Assembly: GCF_024170165.1 (NCBI RefSeq)
Contig: NZ_JALJXP010000003.1
Span: 186,001 to 250,000 of the forward strand
DNA length: 64,000 bases
Origin: Pseudomonas nitroreducens
GTDB lineage: Bacteria > Pseudomonadota > Gammaproteobacteria > Pseudomonadales > Pseudomonadaceae
Direction: 5' to 3'
Shown here: one piece after another, positions 1 through 10,185 of the stretch
Layout of the letters: every line of letters begins with the position of its first letter
How positions within the stretch are numbered: the stretch's first letter is position 1
Notes under the pieces: generated by a model
Databases searched by the model: none
The model's input: the letters and a program-made list of their open reading frames with translations, nothing else
Told to the model about the DNA's origin: nothing
Position numbers and translations under genes: made by a program

Positions 1-706
1 CATCGCCGACACCCGCAACCGCGCCGAGCAGTACCCCAAGGGCGGCAAGGAAGACTCGCTGCGCTACGAACTGATGCGCGCCCGCGTCCAGCAGATGTTC
101 GAGGACACCCCGGGGATGGCCAGCAAGCAGTTCCGCGCACAGCTCGACGAAGACCCGAAGAACGACGCCGCGCGCTACGGCCTTGCGCTGTCGCAGACCA
201 AGATCGGCCAGCTCAACGAAGCCCGCAGCAACCTCCAGCAACTGCTGGCCAAGGCGCCCAACGACATCAGCTACAACCTGGCGATGGCCGACGTGGACAT
301 CACCGCCAACAAGCTGCCCGATGCCCAGGCGCGCGTGCAGAAGATGCTCGGTCAGTACCCGGACAGCTACCCGCTGATCCAGGCCAACGCCGACCTGATG
401 ATGAAGACCAATCGCGCGGCCGATGCCGAAAAGACCCTGTTCAAGCTCTCCCAGCGCCGCCCGCTGGACCCGGACGTGTGGAACCGCCTGGCCGACGCCT
501 GCACCCTGAGCGGCAACGCCATTGGCGTGTACCAGGCCCGCGCCGAGTACTACGCGCTCACCGGCGACTACAAGCAGGCGATCGAGCAGCTGGACTTCGC
601 CAAGCGTCGCGCCGGTGGCAACTTCACCCTGGCCGCACGCCTGGATGCCCGCCAGCAGGAGTTCCGTGACCAGGAGCGCATCCTCAAGGAAATGATGGGC
701 CGCTGA
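1..706 (+). CDS. bepA: BepA/YfgC-like periplasmic M48 metalloprotease, C-terminal TPR part (5' end outside window)
   Basis: The reading frame is already open at base 2 and runs to TGA at 704-706, so only the last 234 residues are present. What is visible is an all-helical TPR-type region with repeated helix pairs, for example AARYGLALSQTKIGQLNEA and VWNRLADACTLSGNAIG. No HExxH zinc motif lies inside the window; it would be upstream. The family consists of periplasmic M48 peptidases with a C-terminal TPR domain that assist or degrade outer-membrane LptD/BAM substrates. Assignment to BepA is by this C-terminal pattern and by the position next to nadA, as recalled for Pseudomonas. It is convergent with nadA and shares a bidirectional hairpin with it. 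Confidence 0.75.
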   Translation, partial: IADTRNRAEQYPKGGKEDSLRYELMRARVQQMFEDTPGMASKQFRAQLDEDPKNDAARYGLALSQTKIGQLNEARSNLQQLLAKAPNDISYNLAMADVDITANKLPDAQARVQKMLGQYPDSYPLIQANADLMMKTNRAADAEKTLFKLSQRRPLDPDVWNRLADACTLSGNAIGVYQARAEYYALTGDYKQAIEQLDFAKRRAGGNFTLAARLDARQQEFRDQERILKEMMGR

Positions 707-724
707 GCCCCTCTCCCACCCACA

Positions 725-752
725 AAAAAGCCCGGCATCTGCCGGGCTTTTT
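725..752. terminator. Bidirectional rho-independent terminator between bepA and nadA
   Basis: A-run, then the stem GCCCGGC / GCCGGGC with loop ATCT, then a T-run. Adenines on one side and thymines on the other let it serve both convergent genes. Confidence 0.9.
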
Positions 753-768
753 CATTCACGCATGCTGA

Positions 769-1827
769 TCAGGCATTGCCCGCCAGCTTGAGCTTCGCCG
801 CCTGGGTGAAGTCGAGCATGCGCTTGAGCGGCTTGATCGCCTTCGGAATCAGCGCCGGGTCGACGAAGATTTCGCCCGAGCCCTCCTTCAGGCAGGCCAG
901 GGTGCGCTCCAGGGTATTCATGGCCATCCACGGGCAGTGCGCACAGCTGCGGCAAGCCGCGCCGTTGCCGGCGGTGGGCGCCTCGATGAACTCCTTGTCC
1001 GGGCACAGCTGCTGCATCTTGTAGAAGATGCCGCGGTCGGTGGCGACGATGAAACGCTTGTTCGGCATCGTCTGCGCGGCCTTGATCAGCTGGCTGGTGG
1101 AGCCTACGGCATCGGCCAGGTCCACCACCGCTTCCGGCGACTCCGGGTGCACCAGGATCGCGGCATCCGGGTAGATCGCCTTGAGGTCTTCCAGCTGCTT
1201 GGCCTTGAACTCCTCGTGGACGATGCAGGCACCATCCCAGAGCAGCATGTCGGCGCCGGTCTCGCGCTGGATATAACGGCCCAGGTGCTGGTCCGGCGCC
1301 CAGAGGATCGGCTCGCCGTTGTCCATCAGGTGCTCGACGATCTCCACGGCGCAGCTGGAGGTCACCACCCAGTCGGCGCGAGCTTTCACCGCAGCCGAAG
1401 TGTTCGCGTAGACCACCACGGTACGCTCGGGATGCTTATCGCAGAAAGCGGAGAACTCTTCCACCGGGCAACCCAGGTCCAACGAGCAGGTCGCCTCCAG
1501 GGTCGGCATCAGCACACGCTTTTCCGGGTTGAGGATCTTTGCGGTCTCGCCCATGAAGCGAACCCCGGCGACCACCACGGTCTGCGCCGAATGCTGGTTG
1601 CCGAAGCGGGCCATTTCCAGCGAATCGGAAACACAGCCACCAGTCTCCTCGGCCAGCGCCTGGATTACCGGGTCGCAGTAGTAGTGTGCGACGAGCACGG
1701 CGTTCTGCGCCTTCAGCTCGGCGGCGATGGCCGCGCGGTAGTCGGCCTCTTCCTGCGCGCTCAGCACCCGCGGCTGCTTCGCCGCCAGATGGGCCTGGAC
1801 CAGCAGGCGTTCGGAAATCTGGGACAT
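769..1827 (-). CDS. nadA: Quinolinate synthase NadA
   Basis: 352 residues, the usual length for long-type NadA. It condenses iminoaspartate with dihydroxyacetone phosphate to quinolinate in de novo NAD synthesis, in the cytoplasm. Visible hallmarks are [15 protein letters not shown] near residue 40, [12 protein letters not shown], the CSLDLGCP segment and the C-terminal [10 protein letters not shown] cysteine cluster that contributes to the oxygen-sensitive 4Fe-4S cluster. The ATG at 1827 gives the family N-terminus [14 protein letters not shown]. It is monocistronic between two terminators. In P. aeruginosa PAO1 nadA lies beside the pqs/mvfR quinolone cluster; no such genes are seen on this side. 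Confidence 0.97.
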   Translation of the reverse strand: MSQISERLLVQAHLAAKQPRVLSAQEEADYRAAIAAELKAQNAVLVAHYYCDPVIQALAEETGGCVSDSLEMARFGNQHSAQTVVVAGVRFMGETAKILNPEKRVLMPTLEATCSLDLGCPVEEFSAFCDKHPERTVVVYANTSAAVKARADWVVTSSCAVEIVEHLMDNGEPILWAPDQHLGRYIQRETGADMLLWDGACIVHEEFKAKQLEDLKAIYPDAAILVHPESPEAVVDLADAVGSTSQLIKAAQTMPNKRFIVATDRGIFYKMQQLCPDKEFIEAPTAGNGAACRSCAHCPWMAMNTLERTLACLKEGSGEIFVDPALIPKAIKPLKRMLDFTQAAKLKLAGNA

Positions 1828-1939
1828 CGTGTGGAAACCTCAACAGGCACGGTCTGATTATGCCGGCGATATTACCACCCCAGTCCTTCAGACGACGCGG
1901 CGTCGGCAGCCGTACGGCGGACTTTTTCCGGCACATGGC

Positions 1940-1973
1940 AAAAGCCCCGTGACCTTTCGATCACGGGGCTTTT
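1940..1973 (-). terminator. Terminator downstream of tRNA-Lys
   Basis: Perfect 13-bp stem AAAAGCCCCGTGA / TCACGGGGCTTTT with an 8-base loop, just past the 3' end of the minus-strand tRNA and before the nadA promoter region. Confidence 0.88.
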
Positions 1974-1984
1974 GTCTTACATGT

Positions 1985-2060
1985 TGGTGGGTCGTGTGGG
2001 ATTCGAACCTACGACCAATTGGTTAAAAGCCAACTGCTCTACCGACTGAGCTAACGACCC
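1985..2060 (-). tRNA. tRNA-Lys (anticodon UUU)
   Basis: 76 bases on the minus strand. The acceptor begins GGGTCGT and is closed by ACGACCC, with discriminator A and encoded CCA. The D-loop GCTCAGTCGGTAGAGC, the anticodon loop CTTTTAA (anticodon TTT) and the T-arm GGTTCGAATCC are all readable. The equivalent tRNA-Lys gene of P. aeruginosa is a known chromosomal attachment site for pKLC102/PAPI-type elements. Here the 3' end is followed only by a terminator and nadA, with no integrase. Confidence 0.98.
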
Positions 2061-2119
2061 AACGTGGGGCGTATAATACTGATTTCTAACGCAAAAACAA
2101 CACCCCCCGATAACTTTTT

Positions 2120-2812
2120 TCAGAAATATCGCGTCGGGTCGGAAATTCCAGCGGCGAAAAAGCCCTCGGAACGCAGTCGGCAGCTGTCGCATTTACCGCA
2201 CGCACGCCCGTCATCGTCGGCCTGATAGCAGGAAACGGTGAGGCTGTAGTCCACGCCTTGGGCGATGCCGGCCTCGATGATCTGCGCCTTGGAAAGGAAT
2301 TGCAGCGGCGCCTGAATGCGGAAGCCGTCGCCCTCGACGCCAGCCTTGGTCGCGAGGTTCGCCATGCGCTCGAAGGCCTCGACGAACTCCGGGCGACAAT
2401 CCGGATAGCCGGAGTAATCCACGGCATTCACACCAATGAAGATATCCCGAGCGCCCAGCACCTCCGCCCAGCCCAGGGCCAGCGAGAGGAACACGGTGTT
2501 GCGCGCCGGCACGTAGGTCACCGGGATACCTTCGCTGGGCGTCTCGGGAACATCGATGCTGCTGTCGGTCAGGGCCGAGCCGCCGATGCCGTTCAGGTTG
2601 AGGCCGATCACCTTGTGCTCGATCACACCCTGCTGGCGCGCCACGCGCTCGGCAGCCTGCAACTCGGCACGGTGACGCTGGCCGTAGTCGAAGCTCATGG
2701 TGTAGCAGGCGTAGCCTTCGGCCTTGGCCATGGCGACCACGGTCGCGGAATCCAGGCCTCCGGAGAGCAGGATTACGGCTTTCTTGTCGTTCATGGATGG
2801 TGTGATGGACAT
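2120..2812 (-). CDS. queC: 7-cyano-7-deazaguanine synthase QueC
   Basis: Converts 7-carboxy-7-deazaguanine to preQ0 with ATP and ammonia, a step to queuosine. The PP-loop SGGLDS lies at residues 17-22 and four zinc cysteines lie near the C-terminus (about C195, C205, C208, C211, in [18 protein letters not shown]). I place the start at 2812 ([11 protein letters not shown]) because GGAGGAG lies about 8 bases upstream. The more familiar MNDKK start at 2794 has no ribosome-binding site of its own. Length is 230 residues, a few more than the usual ~224. queE lies immediately upstream with a 19-base gap, so the two are probably co-transcribed. Confidence 0.96.
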   Translation of the reverse strand: MSITPSMNDKKAVILLSGGLDSATVVAMAKAEGYACYTMSFDYGQRHRAELQAAERVARQQGVIEHKVIGLNLNGIGGSALTDSSIDVPETPSEGIPVTYVPARNTVFLSLALGWAEVLGARDIFIGVNAVDYSGYPDCRPEFVEAFERMANLATKAGVEGDGFRIQAPLQFLSKAQIIEAGIAQGVDYSLTVSCYQADDDGRACGKCDSCRLRSEGFFAAGISDPTRYF

Positions 2813-2831
2813 AGAAGGGTCTCCTCCGCGC

Positions 2832-3479
2832 TCAGTGGCCCGGCTCATCGTTCCAGAGAATCTTGTGCAGTTGCAGTTGCAGGCGCACCGGCAGGTTGTC
2901 GCTGACGATCCAGTCGGCCAGGGCGCGTGCACTCACTTCGCGGTGACTGGGCGAGAACAGGACCTCGCCAGCACGTCGCTCCAGGCCGTACTCGATCAGC
3001 TTGGAGACTGCCCAGTCATAGTCCTCGCGGGAGCAGATGACGAACTTCACCTGGTCGTTGGACGTCAGCTCGCCGATATTCTCGTAGCGGTTGCGCGCCA
3101 CTTCTCCGGAACCCGGAGTCTTCAGGTCGAGGACGCGACTGACGCGGCGGTCGGTGGCGGAGATATCCAGCGCACCACTGGTTTCCAGCGAAACCTCATA
3201 GCCGGCGTCGCACAGACGTTCGAGCAGCGGGATGCAGTTGGGCTGGGCCAAGGGCTCGCCGCCGGTCACGCAGACGTAGCGCGGGCGGTACTGGGCCACC
3301 TGGTCGAGAATAGCGTCGAGGGTCTGGATTTCGCCGCCACTGAAGGCATAGGCGGTATCGCAGTAATTGCAGCGCAGGGGACAGCCGGTCAGGCGTACGA
3401 ACACGGTCGGCAAGCCGGCAGTGCGCGTTTCCCCCTGCAGCGAGAAGAATATCTCGGTGATTCGCAGGGTCTGTTGCAT
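2832..3479 (-). CDS. queE: 7-carboxy-7-deazaguanine synthase QueE
   Basis: Radical-SAM enzyme that contracts the ring of 6-carboxytetrahydropterin to 7-carboxy-7-deazaguanine, upstream of QueC. The cluster motif is C33-x3-C37-x2-C40 ([15 protein letters not shown]), the CxxxCxxC radical-SAM spacing. VTGGEPLAQ supplies the GGE motif. The start at 3479 ([11 protein letters not shown]) gives 215 residues, the family length. An in-frame ATG at 3512 has GGAGG only about 3 bases upstream and would add 11 residues, so the start is not fully settled. It is first gene of a queE-queC pair. Confidence 0.95.
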   Translation of the reverse strand: MQQTLRITEIFFSLQGETRTAGLPTVFVRLTGCPLRCNYCDTAYAFSGGEIQTLDAILDQVAQYRPRYVCVTGGEPLAQPNCIPLLERLCDAGYEVSLETSGALDISATDRRVSRVLDLKTPGSGEVARNRYENIGELTSNDQVKFVICSREDYDWAVSKLIEYGLERRAGEVLFSPSHREVSARALADWIVSDNLPVRLQLQLHKILWNDEPGH

Positions 3480-3632
3480 ATCAGCCACGGGCGTGACGGC
3501 TACACAGGCCATCCGCCTCCGTTGCGTTGGAGTCGTGGACGCGCTCGAAGCGCGCCCGGAATACCTCGGAGCGAAGCAGACATCAGCCGAGCTGAAACCA
3601 CTGGCAGCTTTCGAGGGGCGGGAATTTTAACG

Positions 3633-3660
3633 AAAAAACCCGCGACTAGCGCGGGTTTTC
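3633..3660 (-). terminator. Terminator after cpoB
   Basis: Stem AAAACCCGCG / CGCGGGTTTT with loop ACTAG, between the end of cpoB and queE. It closes the Tol-Pal operon on the minus strand and is symmetric enough to work in both directions. Confidence 0.85.
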
Positions 3661-3679
3661 ACAAGATGGGATCGGAAGC

Positions 3680-4522
3680 TTACTTCAGATTCTTCAGATC
3701 ACGCTGGGACAGCTGTGCGGCGGAAGTGCCCGGATACTGGGCCACAACCTGCTGCAGGATGCCACGGGCCTTGTCGTTATTGCCCAGGCGACGCTCGACG
3801 TCGGCGAGCTTGTACAGCGAATCCGGCACCTTGGCGCTGCTCGGGTACGCCTGGCTGACGCGGGCGAAGGCCTGGCCGGCGCCCTGCAGGTCGCCCTTGG
3901 CGAGGTTCACTTCACCCAGCCAGTACTGCGCGTTGCCAGCGTACTGGCTGTTCGGGTACTTGCGCAGGAAGGCGCCGAAAGCCTGACTGGCCTTGTCGAA
4001 GTCCTTGGCCTTGATCAGGTCGAAGGAGGCGTCGTAGTACAGCTTTTCTTTTGCCGGGTCACCCGGCTCGCTGCTGGCGGCGGGCTGCTGTTGCTGGGCG
4101 GCGGCTACGCCTGCTCCCGCGGCAGCTCCGGCACTGGCGCCGGCAGCGGAGGAATCCTGTTGAGCAGCAGCACCGGCCGCTCCTGCACCTGCACCGCTGG
4201 AAAGGCGGCTGTCGATGTCCTGGAAGCGTTCCTGGTTTTCCTGCTTCATCTGCTGGATCTGGTTCTGCTGCTCTTCGAGCATGCCGCGCAGACGGGACAT
4301 CTCGTCCTGCATCTGCTGCAGCTGCATGAACAGCTGAGCCTGACCGGAGACGGGAGTTGTCATCCCGCCTCCGGCGTAGGCGCCATCAGCGCCTGCGGTG
4401 CCATAACCCGAGGGCGGTGTGCTGGCATAGCCACCATTACCGTCCTGTACCGGAACCGCGGCCGCCGCCATGAGGGGCAGTCCGCATACGATCAAGGTCA
4501 GAAAACGCAGGCGCATCGGCAT
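3680..4522 (-). CDS. cpoB: Cell division coordinator CpoB (YbgF), Tol-Pal associated
   Basis: 280 residues. N-terminal Sec signal peptide (MPMRLRFLTLIVCGLPLMAAAA), a Gln/Glu-rich coiled coil at about residues 62-110 (QLQQMQDEMSRLRGMLEEQ) that drives trimerisation in the family, an Ala/Gly-rich linker, then C-terminal TPR repeats from about residue 155 (LYYDASFDLIKAKDFDKASQ). CpoB is periplasmic, binds TolA and couples peptidoglycan synthesis by PBP1B to outer-membrane constriction. It starts 3 bases after pal and is the last gene of the Tol-Pal operon. The linker is of low complexity, as is common in pseudomonads. Confidence 0.95.
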   Translation of the reverse strand: MPMRLRFLTLIVCGLPLMAAAAVPVQDGNGGYASTPPSGYGTAGADGAYAGGGMTTPVSGQAQLFMQLQQMQDEMSRLRGMLEEQQNQIQQMKQENQERFQDIDSRLSSGAGAGAAGAAAQQDSSAAGASAGAAAGAGVAAAQQQQPAASSEPGDPAKEKLYYDASFDLIKAKDFDKASQAFGAFLRKYPNSQYAGNAQYWLGEVNLAKGDLQGAGQAFARVSQAYPSSAKVPDSLYKLADVERRLGNNDKARGILQQVVAQYPGTSAAQLSQRDLKNLK

Positions 4523-4525
4523 CTC

Positions 4526-5032
4526 TTACTTCTTCAGCTCAACGCGACGGTTCTGGGCCCAGGACTGCTCGTCGTGGCCAGTGGCAACCGGACGCTCTTT
4601 GCCGTAGGAAACCAGTTCCAGCTGAGCCGGGGAAACGCCCTGCAGTACCAGGTAGCGTTGAACGGCCTTGGCACGACGCTCACCCAGAGCCATGTTGTAC
4701 TCGCGGGTGCCGCGCTCGTCAGTGTGACCTTCCAGGACTACGCGCTGGCCGGAACCTTTCAGGTCCTTGGCGTGTACGTCCAGGGCACGCATGGCTTCCG
4801 GCTTCAGATCGGAGCTGTCGTACTCGAAGTAGAAGGTGGTGATAGCGCGCAGAGCGGCTTCGTCGCTCAGGGAGCCGTCAACGGCACCGCTGTTGGCGCC
4901 GTAGCCAGCGTTCGGATCAACGCCGCCATTGGCGCCTTCGCCAGTAGCATCGCCTTTCTTGGACGAACAGCCGACGGCAACAGCCATGGCGAGGGCGATA
5001 ACGGCAAATTTGCCGAATTTCAGCATTTCCAT
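4526..5032 (-). CDS. pal: Peptidoglycan-associated lipoprotein Pal (OprL)
   Basis: 168 residues. Lipoprotein signal with lipobox VAVGC, lipidated Cys22, a Gly/Ser/Asp-rich spacer, and an OmpA-like peptidoglycan-binding domain ([15 protein letters not shown], then [20 protein letters not shown]). It anchors the outer membrane to peptidoglycan and binds TolB. Two ATGs are adjacent; I use 5032 (MEMLKFGK) because AGGAG is then 7-8 bases upstream, and because it matches the known OprL start. It lies about 50 bases downstream of tolB, enough for a separate promoter as well as read-through. Confidence 0.97.
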   Translation of the reverse strand: MEMLKFGKFAVIALAMAVAVGCSSKKGDATGEGANGGVDPNAGYGANSGAVDGSLSDEAALRAITTFYFEYDSSDLKPEAMRALDVHAKDLKGSGQRVVLEGHTDERGTREYNMALGERRAKAVQRYLVLQGVSPAQLELVSYGKERPVATGHDEQSWAQNRRVELKK

Positions 5033-5084
5033 CATGTAACTCCTAATGAACCCCAGTGTATAAATTTGGAACAGTTGGCAACCG

Positions 5085-6383
5085 TCAGTTCAGGTAAGGG
5101 GACCAGGAAGGCTCGCGCACGTCGCCTTGAGCGGTGGGTAGCGGTAACCGAACACGTCCGTTGATGCTCACGAGCATCAACACGCCCCGGTCCTGCTGGC
5201 GGGTGGCGTATATTAGCATCGTGCCATTTGGCGCAACAGTGGGCGAATCATCCAGGTTGGTGTTGGAAAGTACCCGGAGATTGCCGCGCTGAAGGTCCTG
5301 CGCCGCGATCTGGAAGTTGGTGAAACCGTCCTGGCGGTGAACCATGACCAGGGTCTTCTCGTCCGCCGACAGTTTCGGGTTGGCGTTGTAGTTGCCGATG
5401 AAGGTCACGCGGTCGGTAGCGCCCGAGTTCACGTTCATCTTGTAGATCTGCGGCTTGCCGCCACGGTCCGAGGTGAAGTACAGGGTCGAGCCGTCCGCGC
5501 CCCAGAAGGGTTCGGTGTCGATCGCCGAGTTGTTGGTCAGGCGACGCAGCTGACGGCTGCCCAGGTCCATCACGTAGATTTCCGGGTTGCCATCGCGCGA
5601 CAGCACGAAGGCCAGGCGGTTGCCGTCCGGCGAGAAGGCCGGGGCGCCGTTGAGGCCTTCGAAGTTGGAGATCTGCTCGCGACGACCGGTGTCGACGTAC
5701 TGCATGAAGATGCGCGGACGCTTCTGCTCGAAGGACACGTAGGCAATACGGCGGCCATCGGGCGAGAAGCGCGGCGAGAGGATCGGCTCGCGCGATTGCA
5801 GCAGGGTCACCGGGCGCGCACCGTCATAGTCGGAGCGCTGCAGGGTATAGCGGGTGTTGTCCACTGAGAAACGCTCCGCGGTCACGTAGAGCAGTCGAGT
5901 GGAGAACGCGCCCTTGATGCCGGTCAGCTTCTGGAACGACTGGTCGGCGATGTAGTGCGACATGTCGCGCAGCTGGTCGGTGGTGCCGCCCACGCTGCCG
6001 GTCAGGACCTGCTCCTGGGTCGCCACGTTGAGCAGGGCGTACTGGATCTGCAGACGGCCGCCATTGGGCACGATGCTGCCGACCAGCACGTACTGCGCGC
6101 CAAGGGCCTGCCAGTCGCGGTAGATCACTTCGCTGGCCTGGGCCGGCTGGCTGATCATGTTCTGGCGCGGGATCGGCTCGAAGTAACCGGAGTTGCGCAG
6201 GTCGTTGCCGATGATGTTCGACATGTCTTCGGGCAGGACATTACCGCCCTGCCAGCCGAACGGAACCACGGCGATCGGGACGGCCGAGTCACGACCGCTG
6301 GAGATCACCAGCGGGTCGGCGGCCTGCGCTGCGCCGGCCACCAGGGCCAGGGCGAAGAGCGCGAAGCGAATCAGGGTACTCAC
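5085..6383 (-). CDS. tolB: Tol-Pal system beta-propeller protein TolB
   Basis: 432 residues with a cleavable signal peptide ([21 protein letters not shown]). An N-terminal alpha/beta domain holds the TolA-binding region ([20 protein letters not shown]), followed by a C-terminal six-bladed propeller with repeated PD40 blades such as [35 protein letters not shown] and [16 protein letters not shown]. TolB is periplasmic and shuttles between Pal and TolA to release Pal at the division septum. Its start codon overlaps the end of tolA by 4 bases (ATGA), so the two are translationally coupled. Confidence 0.97.
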   Translation of the reverse strand: MSTLIRFALFALALVAGAAQAADPLVISSGRDSAVPIAVVPFGWQGGNVLPEDMSNIIGNDLRNSGYFEPIPRQNMISQPAQASEVIYRDWQALGAQYVLVGSIVPNGGRLQIQYALLNVATQEQVLTGSVGGTTDQLRDMSHYIADQSFQKLTGIKGAFSTRLLYVTAERFSVDNTRYTLQRSDYDGARPVTLLQSREPILSPRFSPDGRRIAYVSFEQKRPRIFMQYVDTGRREQISNFEGLNGAPAFSPDGNRLAFVLSRDGNPEIYVMDLGSRQLRRLTNNSAIDTEPFWGADGSTLYFTSDRGGKPQIYKMNVNSGATDRVTFIGNYNANPKLSADEKTLVMVHRQDGFTNFQIAAQDLQRGNLRVLSNTNLDDSPTVAPNGTMLIYATRQQDRGVLMLVSINGRVRLPLPTAQGDVREPSWSPYLN

Positions 6384-7432
6384 AGATCTAAATCCTCCGG
6401 TTTGAAGACCATTCGGCGCTGACGATACAGGCTATCGAAAGTGGCACGATCCAGTTTTTGCAGTTCGGGAACACGGCCCACGTTTTTGACCGCTGCCACC
6501 GCCGAATCGTCGAACGGTTTGTCACCACTGGAGCGGGTTACGCTTACGCCGGTGATGGCTCCGCTCGGCAGCATCTGAATCAGTACTTCTACGCTCATTC
6601 CGTTACGAGCTGAAGGAGGACGACTCCACTGCTGGCTCACCAGGCTGACGATCAGATCGTCGAAGTTGCCCGCCACCTCGTCACCTTGCTCGTCGGCCAG
6701 CGCCTGTTGCCGTTGCGTGTCGTTGGACAGCAGGTCGGCCAGCGCCTGGGCCTTCTTGTCTTCCGTGGCCTTGCGGGCTGCGGCAGCGGCTGCAGCAGCA
6801 GCCTTCTTCTTCGCAGCCTCGACCGCGGCAGCCTTCTTCTTGGCATCATCCGCGGCGGCTTTTTTCTTCGCGTCCTCGGCGGCCTTTTTCTTGGCCTCCT
6901 CGGCAGCTTTCTTCTTCGCCTCTTCAGCGGCCTCTTTCTTGGCCTCTTCCTCGGCTTTCTTCTTGGCTATATCCGCCTGCTGTTTCTGCTCGGCAGCCTT
7001 GGCCTCAGCCGCCTTCTTGGCAGCTACGGCGGCATCGGCCGCTTTCTTGGCGTCGTCTGCCTTCTTGGCTTCAGCGGCTTTCTCAGCGGCATCTGCAGCC
7101 TTTTGAGCTGCATCGGCCTTCTTTTGTTCCTCGGCTTTCGCAGCAGCCAATGCCTGCTGCTCAGCCTTCTTCTGCTCGAGCTGCTCCTGCTCGTATTGCT
7201 TGGCCGCGGTTTTCTTGGCCTCGCCGGCTATCTTCTGGTTGGTCTGCTGGGTCGCCTGGCTCTTGGACTTCAGCTGGTACAGGGTAGCCTGGACGATCGG
7301 CCGCGAAGGCGGCAGTTCAGGCGTACTGGCCCAGCTGACAAACAGCATGGCGAAGATCAGGACATGCAGGGCCACGGCCAGGACCGTGGGCCAGAAGTAG
7401 CCTTCCGATTGAGAGCGCTCGAGCTGGTGCAT
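6380..7432 (-). CDS. tolA: Cell envelope integrity protein TolA
   Basis: 350 residues. One N-terminal transmembrane helix (about 13-34) holds it in the TolQR motor. It is followed by a very long Lys/Ala/Glu/Gln helix (about 60-235, repeated KKAAEEA-type units) that spans the periplasm, and a globular C-terminal domain (from about 255: [22 protein letters not shown]) that contacts TolB/CpoB. I place the start at the ATG whose A is shared with the tolR stop (TGATG); a TTG one codon upstream is less likely. The helix region is low complexity, so its length should be checked in any assembly. Confidence 0.97.
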   Translation of the reverse strand: MHQLERSQSEGYFWPTVLAVALHVLIFAMLFVSWASTPELPPSRPIVQATLYQLKSKSQATQQTNQKIAGEAKKTAAKQYEQEQLEQKKAEQQALAAAKAEEQKKADAAQKAADAAEKAAEAKKADDAKKAADAAVAAKKAAEAKAAEQKQQADIAKKKAEEEAKKEAAEEAKKKAAEEAKKKAAEDAKKKAAADDAKKKAAAVEAAKKKAAAAAAAAARKATEDKKAQALADLLSNDTQRQQALADEQGDEVAGNFDDLIVSLVSQQWSRPPSARNGMSVEVLIQMLPSGAITGVSVTRSSGDKPFDDSAVAAVKNVGRVPELQKLDRATFDSLYRQRRMVFKPEDLDL

Positions 7433-7896
7433 CAACTACCTGGTGCCTCGGTAATCAGACCGACGTTGCCGACTCCGGCTTTCTGCAGACCGCCCATGAC
7501 GGCCATGACAGAGCCATAGTCGACTGCCTTGTCCCCACGGACGAAGACCTGGACTTTCTTACCCTGACTGCTGTTCTGCGCCATGATCGCGGTAGCCGCA
7601 GTCACCAGCTGATCGAGGTCAACGGCAGTCTGGCTGGCCTTGCCCTGATCCGGGTCCACTTCGGAGCCCATGTTCCAGTAGTAGGTCTTGTCGGCCTTGA
7701 TGGAGATGGTGAGCACGCGGGAATCGTTATCCTGCGGCAGCGCTTCGCTGGAAACCTTGGGCAGGTCGACCTTGACGCCCTGGTTGAGCATGGGCGCGGT
7801 CACCATGAAAATGACCAGCAGCACCAACATCACGTCGATGTAGGGCACCACGTTCATTTCCGCGACCGGCTTGCGCTTGTGACGAACTCTTGCCAT
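7432..7896 (-). CDS. tolR: Tol-Pal system protein TolR (ExbD family)
   Basis: 154 residues. One transmembrane helix at about 18-37 carries Asp21 (NVVPYIDVMLVLLVIFMV), the proton-path aspartate of ExbD/TolR proteins, and the remainder is a periplasmic domain that binds peptidoglycan. With TolQ it forms the inner-membrane motor that energises TolA by proton-motive force. The basic N-terminus MARVRHKRKP follows the positive-inside rule. It follows tolQ by 24 bases and shares one base with tolA. Confidence 0.97.
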   Translation of the reverse strand: MARVRHKRKPVAEMNVVPYIDVMLVLLVIFMVTAPMLNQGVKVDLPKVSSEALPQDNDSRVLTISIKADKTYYWNMGSEVDPDQGKASQTAVDLDQLVTAATAIMAQNSSQGKKVQVFVRGDKAVDYGSVMAVMGGLQKAGVGNVGLITEAPGS

Positions 7897-7920
7897 GACG
7901 GCTTACCTCTTGGTCGTCGA

Positions 7921-8616
7921 TCAATCGTCGCTGGTGTGCACTTTGCGGTGCAGGATCGCCTGGAACTCGTCGGCGAAGGTGTAGTAGCGACCGATGAGCA
8001 TTTCCGAGCGGGCGGCGAAACGGTTGTAGGCAATGACCGCGGGAATGGCCGCGAACAGGCCGATGGCGGTGGCGATCAGTGCTTCGGCGATACCCGGCGC
8101 CACGGTGGCGAGGGTGGCCTGCTGCACGGTGGCCAGGCCACGGAAGGAGTTCATGATGCCCCACACGGTGCCGAACAGACCGATGTACGGGCTGGTGGAA
8201 CCAACGGTGGCGAGGAACGGCAGGCTGGTTTCCAGCTTCTCTTCCTCACGGGAAATGGCGACGCGCATGGCGCGGGAAACGCCTTCCATCACCGCATCCG
8301 GGTCAACGCCGGCCTGCTGGCGCAGACGGGAGAATTCCTTGAAGCCGGCACGGAAGATCTGCTCGACCCCCGAATCCGGATCGGGGTTGCTGCCCGCCTG
8401 ACGATAGAGCTTGGACAGGTCGATGCCCGACCAGAAGCGCTCCTCGAAAGTATCCAGGGCCTTCTTCGCCGAGCGCATCATGTTGCTGCGCTGGAAAATC
8501 ATGATCCAGGAAGTGACCGATGCGGCCACCAGGGTCAGCATCACCAGCTGTACCACGACGCTGGCGTTACTGATCAAGCTCCACATGGAAGTATGGTCGA
8601 CGACGTTCGGTTCCAC
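7921..8616 (-). CDS. tolQ: Tol-Pal system motor protein TolQ (ExbB/MotA family)
   Basis: 231 residues with three transmembrane segments: about 15-37 (VVVQLVMLTLVAASVTSWIM), about 130-155 (FLATVGSTSPYIGLFGTVWG) and about 170-195 (GIAEALIATAIGLFAAIPAV). The last two carry the conserved motor-pore Thr and Gly residues. It forms the pentamer that rotates around TolR. The start is GTG at 8616: AGGAG lies 6 bases upstream inside the ybgC tail, and the resulting N-terminus (EPNVVDHTSMWSLISNAS) matches the Pseudomonas family. Only one base separates it from the ybgC stop. Confidence 0.96.
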   Translation of the reverse strand: MEPNVVDHTSMWSLISNASVVVQLVMLTLVAASVTSWIMIFQRSNMMRSAKKALDTFEERFWSGIDLSKLYRQAGSNPDPDSGVEQIFRAGFKEFSRLRQQAGVDPDAVMEGVSRAMRVAISREEEKLETSLPFLATVGSTSPYIGLFGTVWGIMNSFRGLATVQQATLATVAPGIAEALIATAIGLFAAIPAVIAYNRFAARSEMLIGRYYTFADEFQAILHRKVHTSDD

Positions 8617-8617
8617 G

Positions 8618-9067
<450 letters not shown>

Positions 9068-9116
9068 CTAGAACCAAGTAAAGACTTTGCCAATCGGCAA
9101 TCGTCTACAAATGCAA

Positions 9117-10175
9117 TTAATTACCATCTTCAGGGACGAACAGATCCGATGTCGTCCCCTCCCCCATCCGCTTTGGCACGTTCAGGCCGAAATGCAGGTA
9201 CGCATGCCGGGTCACTACACGCCCCCGAGGTGTGCGCATGATATAGCCTTGCTGGATCAGGTAGGGCTCCAGCACGTCTTCAATCGTGTGTCTTTCTTCG
9301 CTGATGGCCGCGGCCAGGTTGTCGATGCCCACCGGGCCACCGTCGAACTTGTCGATCATGGTCAGCAGCAGGCGGCGATCCTGATGATCGAAGCCTCTTT
9401 CATCCACATCCAGCAGGTTCAGCGCCTTGTCGGCGATGTCGCTGCTGATGTGCCCGGTGCCCCGCACCTCGGCGAAATCCCGCACCCGCCGCAGCAGGCG
9501 GTTGGCGATCCGCGGCGTGCCGCGGGCGCGCCGGGCAATCTCGTAGGCGCCCGCCGGCTCGATCTCAAGGCCAAGGATGCCCGCCGAGCGAGCGACGATG
9601 CTGGACAGGTCGTCCACACCGTAGAACTCCAAACGCTGCACGATGCCGAAGCGGTCACGCAGCGGGTTGGTCAGCATGCCGGCGCGAGTCGTCGCGCCCA
9701 CCAGCGTGAACGGTGGCAGGTCGAGTTTGATCGAGCGCGCAGCCGGGCCCTCGCCGATCATGATGTCCAGCTGGAAGTCTTCCATGGCCGGGTAAAGCAC
9801 TTCCTCGACGATGGGCGAGAGGCGATGGATTTCGTCCACGAACAGCACATCGTTGGGCTCGAGGTTGGTCAGCAGCGCCGCCAGATCGCCGGGGCGCTCC
9901 AGCACGGGGCCGGAGGTGCTCTTGATCGAAACCCCCATTTCCTGGGCGATGATGTTCGCCAGGGTGGTCTTGCCCAGGCCGGGCGGGCCGAAGATCAGCG
10001 TGTGATCGAGGGCCTCCTTGCGCCCACGGGCCGCCTGGATGAACAGCTCCATCTGCTCACGCACCACCGGCTGCCCGACGTAGTCGGCCAGCTTCAGCGG
10101 GCGGATGGCGCGGTCGAGCTGCTCTTCGCGGTCACGACCGGTTACAGAGGAGATCAGGCGATCGGCTTCGATCAT
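9117..10175 (-). CDS. ruvB: Holliday junction branch migration ATPase RuvB
   Basis: 352 residues, full length. AAA+ motor with Walker [10 protein letters not shown] at residues 63-71, Walker B DEIHRL, sensor GATTRAG and the arginine-finger region PLRDRFG, then a C-terminal winged helix ([22 protein letters not shown]). RuvB hexamers drive branch migration of Holliday junctions held by RuvA, before RuvC cleavage. It lies 10 bases after ruvA in the order ruvC-ruvA-ruvB, the standard gammaproteobacterial arrangement. Confidence 0.98.
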   Translation of the reverse strand: MIEADRLISSVTGRDREEQLDRAIRPLKLADYVGQPVVREQMELFIQAARGRKEALDHTLIFGPPGLGKTTLANIIAQEMGVSIKSTSGPVLERPGDLAALLTNLEPNDVLFVDEIHRLSPIVEEVLYPAMEDFQLDIMIGEGPAARSIKLDLPPFTLVGATTRAGMLTNPLRDRFGIVQRLEFYGVDDLSSIVARSAGILGLEIEPAGAYEIARRARGTPRIANRLLRRVRDFAEVRGTGHISSDIADKALNLLDVDERGFDHQDRRLLLTMIDKFDGGPVGIDNLAAAISEERHTIEDVLEPYLIQQGYIMRTPRGRVVTRHAYLHFGLNVPKRMGEGTTSDLFVPEDGN

Positions 10176-10185
10176 CGATGGCTAC

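Noticed and set aside
6660-7180. Tandem repeat or CRISPR-like array
   Set aside because: It is the low-complexity Lys/Ala/Glu coding region of tolA, with degenerate codons and no spacers.
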